From: Hygrophila difformis
Taxonomy: Eukaryota; Streptophyta; Magnoliopsida; Lamiales; Acanthaceae
Direction: 5' to 3'
DNA: 64,000 nucleotides
Assembly: GCA_030278955.1 (NCBI GenBank)
Contig: JAOANR010000014.1
Location: 16,680,068 to 16,744,067, forward strand
Both the position numbers and the translations under genes were made by a program. Numbering within the stretch: position 1 is the stretch's first letter; each line of letters begins with the position of its first letter. The notes under the pieces were generated by a model. That model searched no databases. It was not told where the DNA came from and saw only the letters and a program-made list of their open reading frames with translations. This document shows positions 45,142-54,926 of the stretch, one piece after another.

Positions 45142-46431
45142 ATGAATCACATCTTCGACGATGATGACGACTTTGAAGAGCTCCAACAAAGATTACTTCA
45201 ACAGATGCAGCACAACAATCTTGCAATAGGGGCATTACTAGCATCCCAAAATTCAACAAATGTTCATGGTGGTTCAGTTCGTGGGCGTAGAGTAATCCAT
45301 CGTGATCGAGAAGGAGCTGCCGAACGACTTTTCAATGACTACTTTTCTGAAACTCCAACCTTCAATGAAGAGATGTTTCGCAGACGTTTTCGGATGTCTC
45401 GAAATTTATTTCTTCGTATTGTTGAAGCTTTAAGAAGCCACGACGAGTACTTCGTTCAATGTATAGATGCACTTGGGAGACCGGGTTTGTCCACTCTACA
45501 AAAGGTTACAGCTGCCTTTCGGGTGTTGGCATACGGAATGCCGGCGGATGCAGTCGATGAATACATAAATATTGGTGAGTCAACTACAATTGAATGTGTG
45601 AAAAGGTTTTCTCGTGCAATCGTTGAAATATTTTCCAACCAATATATGAGATCTCCTAATCCGAATGATGTTGCTAGACTACTGTATATTGGTAAACAAC
45701 GTGGATTTCCAGGGATGTTAGGCTCTCTAGATTGTATGCATTGGAGGTGGAAAAATTGTCCAACTGCTTGGGCAGGGCAATATGCGGGACGTAGTGGAAA
45801 ACCGACAATAATCCTTGAAATTATTGCTGATTACGATCTTTGGATATGGCATGCGTACTTTGGTATGCCAGGGTCCAATAATGATATAAATGTTTTGGAA
45901 AGATCTCATCTTTTTGCAGATCTGGCTAGAGGCATCTCTCCACCAGCACATTATGTCATCCAAGGAAAAGTGTACGATATGGGTTATTACCTCGCGGATG
46001 GAATATATCCAAAGTGGGCAACACTTGTTCAAACTATTCACGATCCTCGCACAGAAAAAAAGAGGTATTTTGCATTGAAACAAGAGTCGTGTAGGAAGGA
46101 TGTCGAGCGGGCGTTTGGAGTTCTTCAAAGCCGGTTTGCAATTGTTGCAAATCCTTCCCGATATTGGAGCAAGGATGATTTGCATGATATAATGTCTGCG
46201 TGTATTATCATGCACAATATGATAATTGAAGATGAGCGGGATCTCAATATACCCATCGATGAAGCAAGAGAAGTTCCTATCCCAGACGTTGAAATTGTGA
46301 ATGAAGGACTCGATCAATTCCAGACATTTCTTTCCCGATTTAAGAAAATTAAGGACAAAGATGCACATATATCACTTCGTAATGCTTTGATTGAACATTT
46401 GTGGGAAGAACGCATGAGCTATGATGTTTAA
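45142..46431 (+). CDS. PIF/Harbinger (Pong-like) transposase, DDE superfamily
   Basis: The chosen start gives 429 residues beginning MNHIFDDDDDFEELQQRL; the frame is also open 47 codons upstream. A helix-turn-helix-like N-terminal part (FRRRFRMSRNLFLRIVEALR, LAYGMPADAVDEYINIGES) precedes the DDE_4 catalytic domain. The triad is Asp in GMLGSLDCMHW, Asp in GSNNDINVLERS and Glu in CRKDVERAFGVLQSRF. The family block KNCPTAWAGQYAGRSGKPT is present. It cuts and rejoins the element ends at TTA/TAA targets. No stops or shifts, so it may be active. It is transcribed away from the Myb-like gene. Confidence 0.94.
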   Translation: MNHIFDDDDDFEELQQRLLQQMQHNNLAIGALLASQNSTNVHGGSVRGRRVIHRDREGAAERLFNDYFSETPTFNEEMFRRRFRMSRNLFLRIVEALRSHDEYFVQCIDALGRPGLSTLQKVTAAFRVLAYGMPADAVDEYINIGESTTIECVKRFSRAIVEIFSNQYMRSPNPNDVARLLYIGKQRGFPGMLGSLDCMHWRWKNCPTAWAGQYAGRSGKPTIILEIIADYDLWIWHAYFGMPGSNNDINVLERSHLFADLARGISPPAHYVIQGKVYDMGYYLADGIYPKWATLVQTIHDPRTEKKRYFALKQESCRKDVERAFGVLQSRFAIVANPSRYWSKDDLHDIMSACIIMHNMIIEDERDLNIPIDEAREVPIPDVEIVNEGLDQFQTFLSRFKKIKDKDAHISLRNALIEHLWEERMSYDV

Positions 46432-46434
46432 TGT

Positions 46435-46834
46435 ATTATGAGTTATGAAATGTGTTTAATAAATTGTTTGTTTTTAATTTTTTTTTGTAATATAATTTTA
46501 AATTTTATTCATTATTAAAAAATTAAATTAATATTAAAAAATAATTTTAATATGATAATTATTAATGTACATAAATATAAATACAAAGTAATTATTATTT
46601 TTAATTAAATAATTTAAATATAAAAATTAAATATGTTATATATATTTAAAATATGTATTAATATAATTGATAAATGTAATATTATATGAATAGTAAAGGG
46701 AATCATAATGGAATATTCTATTGTAGAGGGAAATTTAGAGTTGTGGGTTGGAGAGGGATAGTGGAAAACTGTAAATCTAACTGTAAAATAGAGATAGTGT
46801 AACTGTAAAATAGAGGTGTGGGTTGGAGATGGCC
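46435..46834. other. Right non-coding end of the Pong-like element
   Basis: AT-rich 3' UTR and subterminal sequence. Near the end ACTGTAAAATAGAG recurs and TGTGGGTTGGAGA occurs twice (about 46742 and 46818) before the terminal repeat. Confidence 0.6.
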
Positions 46835-47225
46835 TTACACATATCCTCCAGTCTCCACATGACTTACTTGAGACAAGCAGAAACTTGCCCTTTTTTTATC
46901 TCTCTCTTACATTATTTGCCGTTTTCGCTTTCCAACGGTAAAATTTTCTTCATTCGTGTCTAATTACATTACATTGGAAAGATAAGCAGGGCATTGTTTT
47001 TTTTTTTTTTTTTGGAAAGCCGAAACCGGATAACAAAATAGAAAAAAATGTGAAAATATTGCCGTAACTTTGCTCATTTTTTAATTTGGTGCCATAATTT
47101 TTGAGTTTTATAATTTGGTACCATAACTTTGCTAATGGTCTCATCAGTCCTTAATCATCCCAATTTCATGACGTGGCATGATATTAATGTAAATAATTAA
47201 TTAATTGTGCCATCTAGGTGCTACG

Positions 47226-48265
47226 TAGGGGTGTAAACGAGCCGAGCCGAGCCGAGCCCGAATAGTGGTAAGCTCGGCTTGAGCTCATAAGAATTCGAGC
47301 CGAGCTTTGACCGAGCCGAGCATTAACCGAGCTACTTCGAGCCAAGCGTTGACCGGGCTTTGACCGAAGCCGTTTCATTCAACAACTTGAAAAGAGTGGT
47401 ACAAACCCACAGCGTCGTTTAACAACGCATCTCTAATACACTCAGGGCGGCAGGTGAGGTGTCGCGAAGTAAAATATCACAAACAGTATTAACCTCTCTA
47501 GGGATATAAGAAAACCTAAGATTCCAGTTCCAGAATTCATATGGAGAATTTTGATGAAGGTTTCAGAATGGATCCCAAACGTGTCAGAGTTGGAGTTAAT
47601 AAGCTCAATAGCTTGGCTGCAGTCACTCTCGATCTCAAGATTGTTAATTCCCAGATCACAGGCTTCTTGAAGACCAAGTAGAATACCTCAAGCTTCTACA
47701 TGAAGGATATCCATGGGTGGTCTCTTGGTTCGAATCCCACCAATCTCAGTAACCTTCAGAATTCCTAATGACACCGCCCGCTGTGCTGTAGGACGAGGAT
47801 GTACTACCATCACAATTGAGTTTAAACCAATCCTTAAGAGGCTTGGTCCATCTGGCTCGAGTCATTTTTATTTTCACATAATTTATAAAAGGAATTATAT
47901 TTAATATATTGCATATATTTAATTATATTTTATTTAATTTACATATTTAAATAATTTTAAAATTATATATTTATTAATAATATATTTATAATTTAAATAT
48001 TAAAAGATATAAACAATAATAACAATTATACTTTTAATATTTCATATAATTTCTATATTTAATAATAAATAAATATATGTATAAAAATAAATCGAGCCTA
48101 TCATGGAGCTTTCGAGCCGAATAGTAGTTGGCTCGGCTTGAGATCATGAGTGTTACGAGCCGAACTCGAGCTTGAATCGAGTCATTTCGAGTTGAGCTTG
48201 AACCGAATTTTTTCCGAGCCGAACTCGAATAATTCACGAGCCTATCAGTCTCATTTACACCCCTA
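47226..48265. mobile_element. hAT-type element with TAGGGGTGTAAA ends
   Basis: It begins TAGGGGTGTAAACGAGCC and ends (reverse complement) TAGGGGTGTAAATGAGAC, with a perfect 8-bp duplication GTGCTACG (47218-47225 and 48266-48273). Subterminal regions are full of GAGCCGAGC/GCTCGGCT repeats. No transposase; the interior holds a LINE fragment and AT-rich DNA. Confidence 0.92.
47374..47875 (-). pseudogene. LINE ORF2 C-terminal RNase H fragment inside the hAT
   Basis: The minus strand reads, with shifts and stops, WTKPLKDWFKLNCDGS, GGVIRNSEG, LGLQEACDLGINNLEIESD, SQAIELINS and IPREVNTVCDILLRD. This is the RVT_3 RNase H domain of a plant LINE and its natural C-terminal end (LYHSFQVVE, stop). It is either a truncated LINE insertion or sequence captured by the hAT. 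Confidence 0.8.
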
Positions 48266-48663
48266 GTGCTACGTATGCATTGAATTGACTTGACCTACAT
48301 ATGTGGATACTTTCTGACCCATTTGCTGAGTGGGAATGAGACCATTGAATTAGAAATAGGGTTAGAAATTGTCCATATATGTAGGTCAAATCCGTCAATA
48401 CCAACGTGACAGATCCATGGCAGAATTTAGTTAATTTTTTGCACTAATCTAGTGTCACGACAACAAATTGGGATGATTAACACCTGATGAGACTATTTTG
48501 GAAACCATTAGCAAAATTATGGCACCAAATTAGAAAACTTCAAAATTATGGCACCAAATTGGAAAATTGGCAAAGTTATGGCACCATTTTGACATTTTTT
48601 TCCTAAAAAAATAAGCAGGGCATTGTTGAGAATATACTATGCTATATTATCTCTTTGTTTTGT

Positions 48664-48677
48664 TTTTTCTCTCTTTT

Positions 48678-48730
<53 letters not shown>
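48664..48730. repeat. CT microsatellite
   Basis: About 48 bp of uninterrupted CT dinucleotides (48680-48728), flanked by T-rich sequence. Confidence 0.95.
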
Positions 48731-48732
<2 letters not shown>

Positions 48733-48831
48733 GTTGTACTGTTGAGCTGTTATTTGATGAATTATTTTGCCATGAATTTACGCTATACATTCTCTATTAC
48801 TTATAAAATTTTAGCACAAAGTGTATTACTT

Positions 48832-48870
48832 ATATGGAGTATTTTATATTACTTATAAAATACTCCATAT
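48832..48870. repeat. Near-perfect 39-bp palindrome
   Basis: ATATGGAGTATTTTATA and TATAAAATACTCCATAT face each other across five bases. It abuts the left end of the hAT-like element at 48871. Confidence 0.75.
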
Positions 48871-49473
48871 TAGGGATGGTAATGGATCGGGTCCAACTAG
48901 ATTTAAGACCCTGAGGGAAGTTTTCACACCCAAGACCCGACTCAAGATATATTTCTTTGGACAACTGACCTGCAAAGACTTGGACTCAGACCCAAACCGT
49001 GAACTCGTGGACCGTAAATCCATAATGAATTTAATAAAAATACTCTAGACCTGATCCAATATAACCCAAGACCCGACTCTTAAGGGCCCAAAATTCAAAT
49101 TCACATAATAACATTATACGAATTCACACAGTAACTCAGTCATTTATAACAAAGCAAGAAGCCAATTCACATCATATTATCACATTACTCAATTTTTCAT
49201 AAATTATACAAATTTACACATAAAATACGAGTAGCTAGGGGCTACTTCTTTTCCAAAGACTGAAATGAAATATATCACAATTAGGAATATTATTGTTATG
49301 CATACTTAAAATATACTCGGAACGGGTCCACCACCAGACCAAGCCCAGGCCCCAGAAAACCTAATATAGACCCGATCCATGACCAACTCAATATCCAAAA
49401 AAGGAGACCCGAACCAAGTTAAACGATTAGGTTTGGGTCGATTCTAGGATCTAACAGGTTGAATTAACCCCTA
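48871..49473. mobile_element. hAT-like MITE, ends weakly supported
   Basis: It begins TAGGGATGGTAATGGATC and ends (reverse complement) TAGGGGTTAATTCAACC. The 8-bp flanks CTCCATAT and CATCATAT agree at six positions. The interior has repeated GACCCGA/TCGGGTC-type motifs and no gene. Confidence 0.45.
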
Positions 49474-49481
49474 CATCATAT

Positions 49482-49884
49482 ATATTGTTTCTACTTGAAA
49501 TCCTATGTAAAAATTTATATAAAATAAAATAAGTGAACTATTTATAGGCTGTTTGAAAGTTTTTGAAACATTCTTTTGGCTTATACTATTTGAAACAAAA
49601 ACAATCTTTCTAATAATGATTTTAAATTCGTTTAAACAAGTAATAGTATTTAAACATGCATGTAAGTAGGTTCTTCACTCTTGACTATATTATTGATACT
49701 TTTTTAAAAGAGTACCCGAACTTTTTATTTTAAAGAGAAGCTAAAAATAATATTTAGAAGTTTATCCAACCTGCTCATATTAGTTTCAATATCAAAAGCC
49801 GAGAACATATGCATATATTAAATTTATGCATCATGTATGTTTATGATTAACTGGGTTAGGGTCAATGGTGGAATGAGAACTTCT
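49482..49884. other. Spacer, no gene seen
   Basis: AT-rich non-coding DNA between the hAT-like element and the LINE tail. Confidence 0.5.
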
Positions 49885-49982
49885 TTTTTTTTTTTTTTAG
49901 ATGAGCCGAAGCCGGAAAACGAACAAACAAACCCAAAAGAAAGAAAAACAAATAAAAGCAAAAGGGCCACAGACGGCCAGGT

Positions 49983-50262
49983 CTAGCAATTAGAGGAAGT
50001 AACAAACGGTGCATCCATCGCTAATTCCCCCAACACGAAGTCTGGGGGAAACGCCCAAGTCGTGAAAAAGTCTTCCTCAGCGGCTCCATGTCTAGCGAGC
50101 TTGTCCGCCACTTTGTTTCCCTCACGTTTCAAGTGATAAAGGCTGCAGACAATGAACCGGTCCTTGAGGCTCCTGATGCGCTGGATGAGAGAGGCCTCAG
50201 AACAAGGAGTTGGAATTAACAGAAGTGATTGCCCCCAAGGAGTCGGTATAACAACAACAGTC
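49983..50262 (-). pseudogene. LINE 2 ORF2, RNase H C-terminal part
   Basis: YTDSLGAITSVNSNSL directly follows the LTR insertion. One frame change later comes DRFIVCSLYHLKREGNKVAD, then KLARHGAAEEDFFTTWAFPP, the end of the RVT_3 RNase H domain and ORF2 C-terminus. It parallels FTDSLEALG and EGNVVADILAKRG of the LINE at 57-1616. Confidence 0.88.
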
Positions 50263-50592
50263 TGATAATGGCCAAAATTGTCCATGATTTTCAATCAATT
50301 TCCGTGTCTGAGACGGACATTTTGATCGTATTCCCATCTTATTTAATAAGAAAGCAGTTGAATTCGACAGATTAATGCGAGTTTGTAAGAATAATAAGCT
50401 GGTAATGAAAAATACAAAAATATGCAATTTTAATTGTATTTGTGTTAGAAAAACCCAAAAACATAAAAAAAGGGAAAAAGAAAAGAAAAAGGAAATAAAA
50501 GATGGGCAAAAGAATAAAATAGCCCAAAAAATTAAAAAAGATGGGAAGAAGAATAAAAATCCCATAAACTGAAATTTTGACTAAGTGTTGAG

Positions 50593-51030
50593 ACTCAATG
50601 TGGTTTAGGCAATGCGGTTTATACCGCATTGCCCATGTAAACCGCATCACTGGAGAAAGAAGAAAAATGGCCAAGTGTTGAGAGGAGATGCGAAATATCC
50701 AATGCGGTTTCTTCAATGCGGTATATACCGCATTGACCTTGAAACCGCATCAAAGGAAGAAACCCAGCAACAAAATGAGTACTCAATGCGGTATTATGTA
50801 ATGCGGTTTATACTGCATTGCACATATAAACCGCATTGCATCAAGCCAAAAAGGAACCAAGCATCAAGATATGCAATGCGAAATAGCCAATTCGGTTTAC
50901 ACAATGCGAATTAAAACCGCATTGATGTTGGAGACCGCATCCCAGTCAAAGACCAAGAAAGAGAGACCTCATGCAATTCGATATATACCAATGCGGTTTA
51001 TACCGAATTTCCTGAGGAAACCTCATCGAG
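50593..51030 (+). repeat. Nested-palindrome array 1 of LTR copy C (five units)
   Basis: Units begin near 50597, 50700, 50785, 50871 and 50971. They are built on AATGCGGTTTA and its complement TAAACCGCATT. The best inner palindrome, AATGCGGTATATACCGCATT, is perfect. Each unit is outer half, inner palindrome, outer half. It lies upstream of the TATA box. Confidence 0.88.
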
Positions 51031-51121
51031 TTCAATTCATGAAGAAGGCATCCGGATGACATGTGAAAAGCGCATGCCACTGTTAATGGGCCCTGATGGG
51101 CTTGGGGATCTGAAAAAGAAG

Positions 51122-51128
51122 TATAAAA
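51122..51128 (+). promoter_or_regulatory. TATA box of LTR copy C
   Basis: TATAAAAGCTGAACC lies between arrays 1 and 2, about 90 bp downstream of array 1, as in copy B. Confidence 0.6.
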
Positions 51129-51937
51129 GCTGAACCTCACCAACACTTGAAGATACTTCTTACACACTTGATATTCAGCAGGAGACAAAAAGAAGGAGCA
51201 GGAGGATCTTCACCCCTTAAGGGTTAGGTAGGTAGTTTAGTTAGTTTATTTTTCATGTGTGTTGGCTTAGTTTTAGTTGTTTTTAATCTTAGTTTAGTTT
51301 GTAAAAGCTTGTTACTACCTTTTAGTGTAGCCATTTTCCTTACTCTTTACATGCTTTTTAGTTAGAATGAACCCAACCTTCAATCTAATGATGGTTTTGG
51401 GTTATTTATTATGCTTTCAAGTGTTGAATACAAGGAAAAATTTCAGAAATGGGTTTTGTTTCATGTGTTTGACACTCTTTAAATGTTTTCCTTAGCAATA
51501 ACTATGTTAGAATGATTGTTTGTTTCAACTAGGTTTCATTTAATGTGTTTCTAGTTGGCTTTCATTCTTAATAAATGCATGTTTAGTGGGTTTGTAGTTT
51601 GTTTTATGCCTTAGAGTTTCAAAATGTGTGTTCTTAGGTTTTAGATAATTTAGAGCATTGTAGAATTAGTTTTTAATGCTTTGTTTTACTCTTTTTGTTC
51701 TAGATCTTTTATTTCATGTTGCCTTAGATCATGTAGGTGTTCTTAGTTATGCTTGTATTTCTTAGATTTTACATTGCTTTGGTAGATTAATCTTTGAATT
51801 TCATGTTTGTAGTTTTAGGGTTTAATTCATGCTATTACCCACTGTGCATGCATAATTATGGATAACCACAAAATATTCACAAGTATGGCTACGAGATGAC
51901 ACTGATGTGAAATGAGTGATGGGGTCAATCCCATCTA

Positions 51938-52512
51938 TCATAAACCGCATTCAGCTGAGAAACCGCATTAATACTTGTGAACAAAAAAATACACTTATGT
52001 AAAAATTCCATGCAATGCGGTTTAGGCAATGCGGTATAACAACATTGCCCATGAAGACAACATTGCATGATAAAAAATGGTGTTTGTTGCTTATTTTCTC
52101 TTTTAATGCGGTTTCTACCAATTCGGTTTACGCAATGCGGTCTATACCGCATTGCCCATGTAAATCGAATTGCTTCAGAAACCGCATTGCATACATTCCG
52201 CACACTTCATGCCTTAGTTATTTTTTCTCCTTGTTTACCCAATGCGGTTTATGCCAAGCGGTTTATACCGCATTACCTTGGCAAACCGCATCACCCTCAT
52301 TTGTGAAGTATATGCCTTAGCCAAATTTGAGTAAGGGAATACCCTCATCAATTCAGTTTGTCCAATGCGGTTTATACCGTATTGAATTGACAAACCGAAT
52401 TAGATGATGTTATTTCGCATCCTTGCAATGATTAATTGGGTAAGGTAATACTTCATTTCTCATGCATTCTCAATGCGGTCTATACCACATCTGACTTAAT
52501 AGACCGCATTGA
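51938..52512 (+). repeat. Nested-palindrome array 2 of LTR copy C (five or six units)
   Basis: Units begin near 51940, 52013, 52103, 52237, 52347 and 52468. They use the same AATGCGGTTTA/TAAACCGCATT cores as array 1 of this LTR, for example GCAATGCGGTCTATACCGCA flanked by CGGTTTACG and TAAATCG. The first and last units are partial. Confidence 0.85.
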
Positions 52513-53891
52513 CCCATTCTCTTTACTTTAAACTCCAAAAATATTTTATTTTCCTGAGCTGTGTAAGTTGCATGGGTGTATTGGGCTTAGGCCCATTACA
52601 TCTGATTTTATTCATTACACAACTCACCGATTAGTGTCTAAATTATTGTGTGATTAACACTCACACAATACCAAAAATATTTTTTTAATTCTTTCTCTTC
52701 TTTTTATTGTGTGTATGAATGAGTAATAAGGAATATCACAGATCAATGTTGGCAAAAAGGTCCCTTCACCGGGATAACGATTAGCTCGTCTTCTGTGTAT
52801 TAATTATTGCTCGTTATTTTGCATGATTTAATTGGAGATTGGTGAAAGCTACGGCAAAAAGGTCTCTTCACGGGGATAACGATTAGCCACTCAGCCAATT
52901 CCCAGTTAAATACTGTTTTCTTTTCTTTATCTTAATTTCAAACCTGAATTTCAAGTTATGGTAATATTAGACAGTGTCGATCAACACTGTTATAATAGTA
53001 CTGTGGTAAGAAAACATGTGGGTTATTCTTCATTCATGGATAGTAGGACCTTCGATAATAGCGATCACTGTTATTAAAGGTTCCTTACTGTCTAAAAATC
53101 ATTCCATCTGGAATAATGGGGAACTGGATAGCAGATATTTGCAGTCCGGATAACCCCAGTTATTTTTGACACCCTTTTTAGCCAAATTCTTCTTATCTCA
53201 AGGCTAATCCATCTTTGTGTATCAAATTCCGTCTAATCCCACCATATATTTTTGGGTATTTTATTTTACTTCTCATATACATGTATGCATGATATTATTA
53301 TGTACCTATTGTGGTCATATTATTTTGGGATCCTTCCCTTGGAAATAGAAGTCTTGATTTAAATCGAATGTTGCACAATAAATTTCCACAAAAATCACTT
53401 TATAAAATCCGGATCTGAGTAAGGGATAATTTCACAGTTATGACTAATTCATCTTCTACTGAGGGTTGATTTTGAGAACTTAGAAGCAGAGTCAGCGATT
53501 AAGTCTCACCTAGACCGATGGATCTGTGTTTTAATTGAGAGTCTAGTACCTGTGTAGGGAATGATTCTCAAATATCAATTGTTTTCTCAAAATTGCTGGG
53601 TGTTGGAAATCTTATATTAGATATTACATCAGATCAGTGTCTACTTGGACTCAGATAAGATGTGATAAATAATACTAGAGGAACAACATATAGGCCTTGG
53701 TTAATTTCTAAGGTAGGGTTGAGTATTCTTTCAACTACTATCTTCTCCCACCAAAGCCTAGAATTGAGTCTTGAGTGAGTACATCCGGAATAGACCTTCA
53801 TGGGTTTATTCCATTCAGTTTGTATCTCATAACCAACAAGATGTTATAAGTCCTGTGGCTTACTGATATTTGGGAAGTTCTAAATCTGCAT

Positions 53892-53908
53892 CTGGTCATC
53901 AAGACCAG
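53892..53908 (+). other. Conserved LTR hairpin (copy C)
   Basis: CTGGTC and GACCAG close a loop ATCAA. Compared with CCAGTC/GACTGG in copies A and B, two base pairs have changed on both sides (C-G to T-A and A-T to G-C). Confidence 0.65.
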
Positions 53909-54908
53909 GGGCTCTTTTATACTAATGGAATGAGATGGCTTTTGAGGCTTCCGAGTGATAGGTTTTTAAATGCTTTCTTTACCGCTTTCTTTAAATGCTT
54001 TGTAGAGGACACTCGGAAGAATTAGAGGTTGGCCGCCGTATATAAGGTTTAAGAGTTATGGATTAGTTCGGGGTTTAATTTGGACTTTGGGTGTGACAAG
54101 GGAGAATGATAGGAGTACTTGGCATATCAACTAATGGTACGTTAGGTGTTGCTTATCCACCATGGAGAAATAACACACCTCGGCAGGGGCAGTTATTAAT
54201 CCGTGATATCTTAGATGTTGAGGTCTTAAGAGCATGTAATTTCTGACTGTAAGTACCTGTCTGTTAAAGGGAACATAGTTTAGAAAGCATGAGAGGTAGA
54301 TAACTGATAGATTATCCTAAACAAAGATCTGCGTATTAAAATGGAAGTTTAATTATTGTTTCATCTTAATCTTGTCCAATCTTTATTATTTTCTCCCTGT
54401 CCTTCTGTCACATTTTAAAATCTGCTTTCTAGATAGCATAGCATAAATTTCAATGCTTTTGTAGAATAATTTTACCCACTTTCTTAGAATAATTTTAGTT
54501 GCTTTCTTAGAATAAATTTAACTGCTTTTTAGAATAATTTTTACATGCTTGTTAGAGTAATTTTATTGCTTTCATAGTTTAGTTTAAATTATGTCAAGTA
54601 GATGTTAAAACCCAAACTCAAGCTTGAAACGAGTAACCGAGTAGAAAATCTTAGTAAACGACGTGGGCCCTGCTGTTATCGCACATCCTCCAGTGAATGA
54701 TTCGGTCTTACTATAAATTACTGCAATTTTTGACACCGTGCGCTTTCGGGCCACAGTTTCCTACATGAGTATATAAAAACGTGACAACCTATAAATATAT
54801 CCCTAATCCCAATTCCATCTTCATAATTTGGTTTCAAATAATAAAATTAAATCGGGATTATTATTTTTCAGAAAATAATCATATAGTGGGAAATTGTCAA
54901 AAGTTTCG

Positions 54909-54926
54909 TGGCGCCGTTGCCGGAGA
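54909..54926 (+). other. Primer binding site (tRNA-Asp type)
   Basis: TGGCGCCGTTGCCGGAGA immediately follows the LTR. TGGCGCCGTTGCCGG is complementary to the 3' end of plant tRNA-Asp, the primer type known from Athila-like Ty3 elements. Confidence 0.88.

Larger units (their letters stand above)
42779..46834. mobile_element. Pong-like (PIF/Harbinger) transposon, apparently complete
   Basis: The left end GACCACCTCCAACGCACC and the right end (reverse complement) GGCCATCTCCAACCCACA are flanked by TTA on both sides (42776-42778, 46835-46837), the PIF/Harbinger duplication. It is 4056 bp. It holds the two expected genes, divergently arranged: a Myb-like ORF1 on the minus strand and a DDE transposase on the plus strand. 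Both are open and the transposase keeps its three catalytic residues. It may be autonomous. Confidence 0.93.
47042..48604. mobile_element. Long inverted-repeat element (MULE or foldback type)
   Basis: The left arm (about 47042-47160) and right arm (about 48470-48604) are inverted copies: AATTTGGTGCCATAATTTT, TAATTTGGTACCATAACTTT and GCTAATGGTCTCATCAG on the left have counterparts in reverse complement on the right, and TTAATCATCCCAATTT ends the shared part. No transposase and no clear duplication were found. It is interrupted by a hAT element at 47226. Confidence 0.6.
46982..48627 (-). mobile_element. LINE 3' end with a 17-bp target duplication, itself invaded
   Basis: ATAAGCAGGGCATTGTT occurs at 46982-46998 and 48611-48627. 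Just inside the left copy is poly-T followed by GGAAAGCCGAAACCGGATAA, matching the 3' end of the LINE at 49885 (poly-T, AGATGAGCCGAAGCCGG). This is a minus-strand, heavily 5'-truncated LINE insertion. The rest of the interval is a later inverted-repeat element. Confidence 0.75.
50263..54908 (+). repeat. 5' LTR of the LARD-like element (copy C)
   Basis: It begins TGATAATGGCCAAAATTG and ends GTCAAAAGTTTCG, the final A being changed to G. It aligns with solo LTRs A and B at the start (TTTCCGTGTCT, AAGAAAGCAGTTGAAT) and over the last 2.2 kb. The middle, with the palindrome arrays, differs. Confidence 0.93.
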
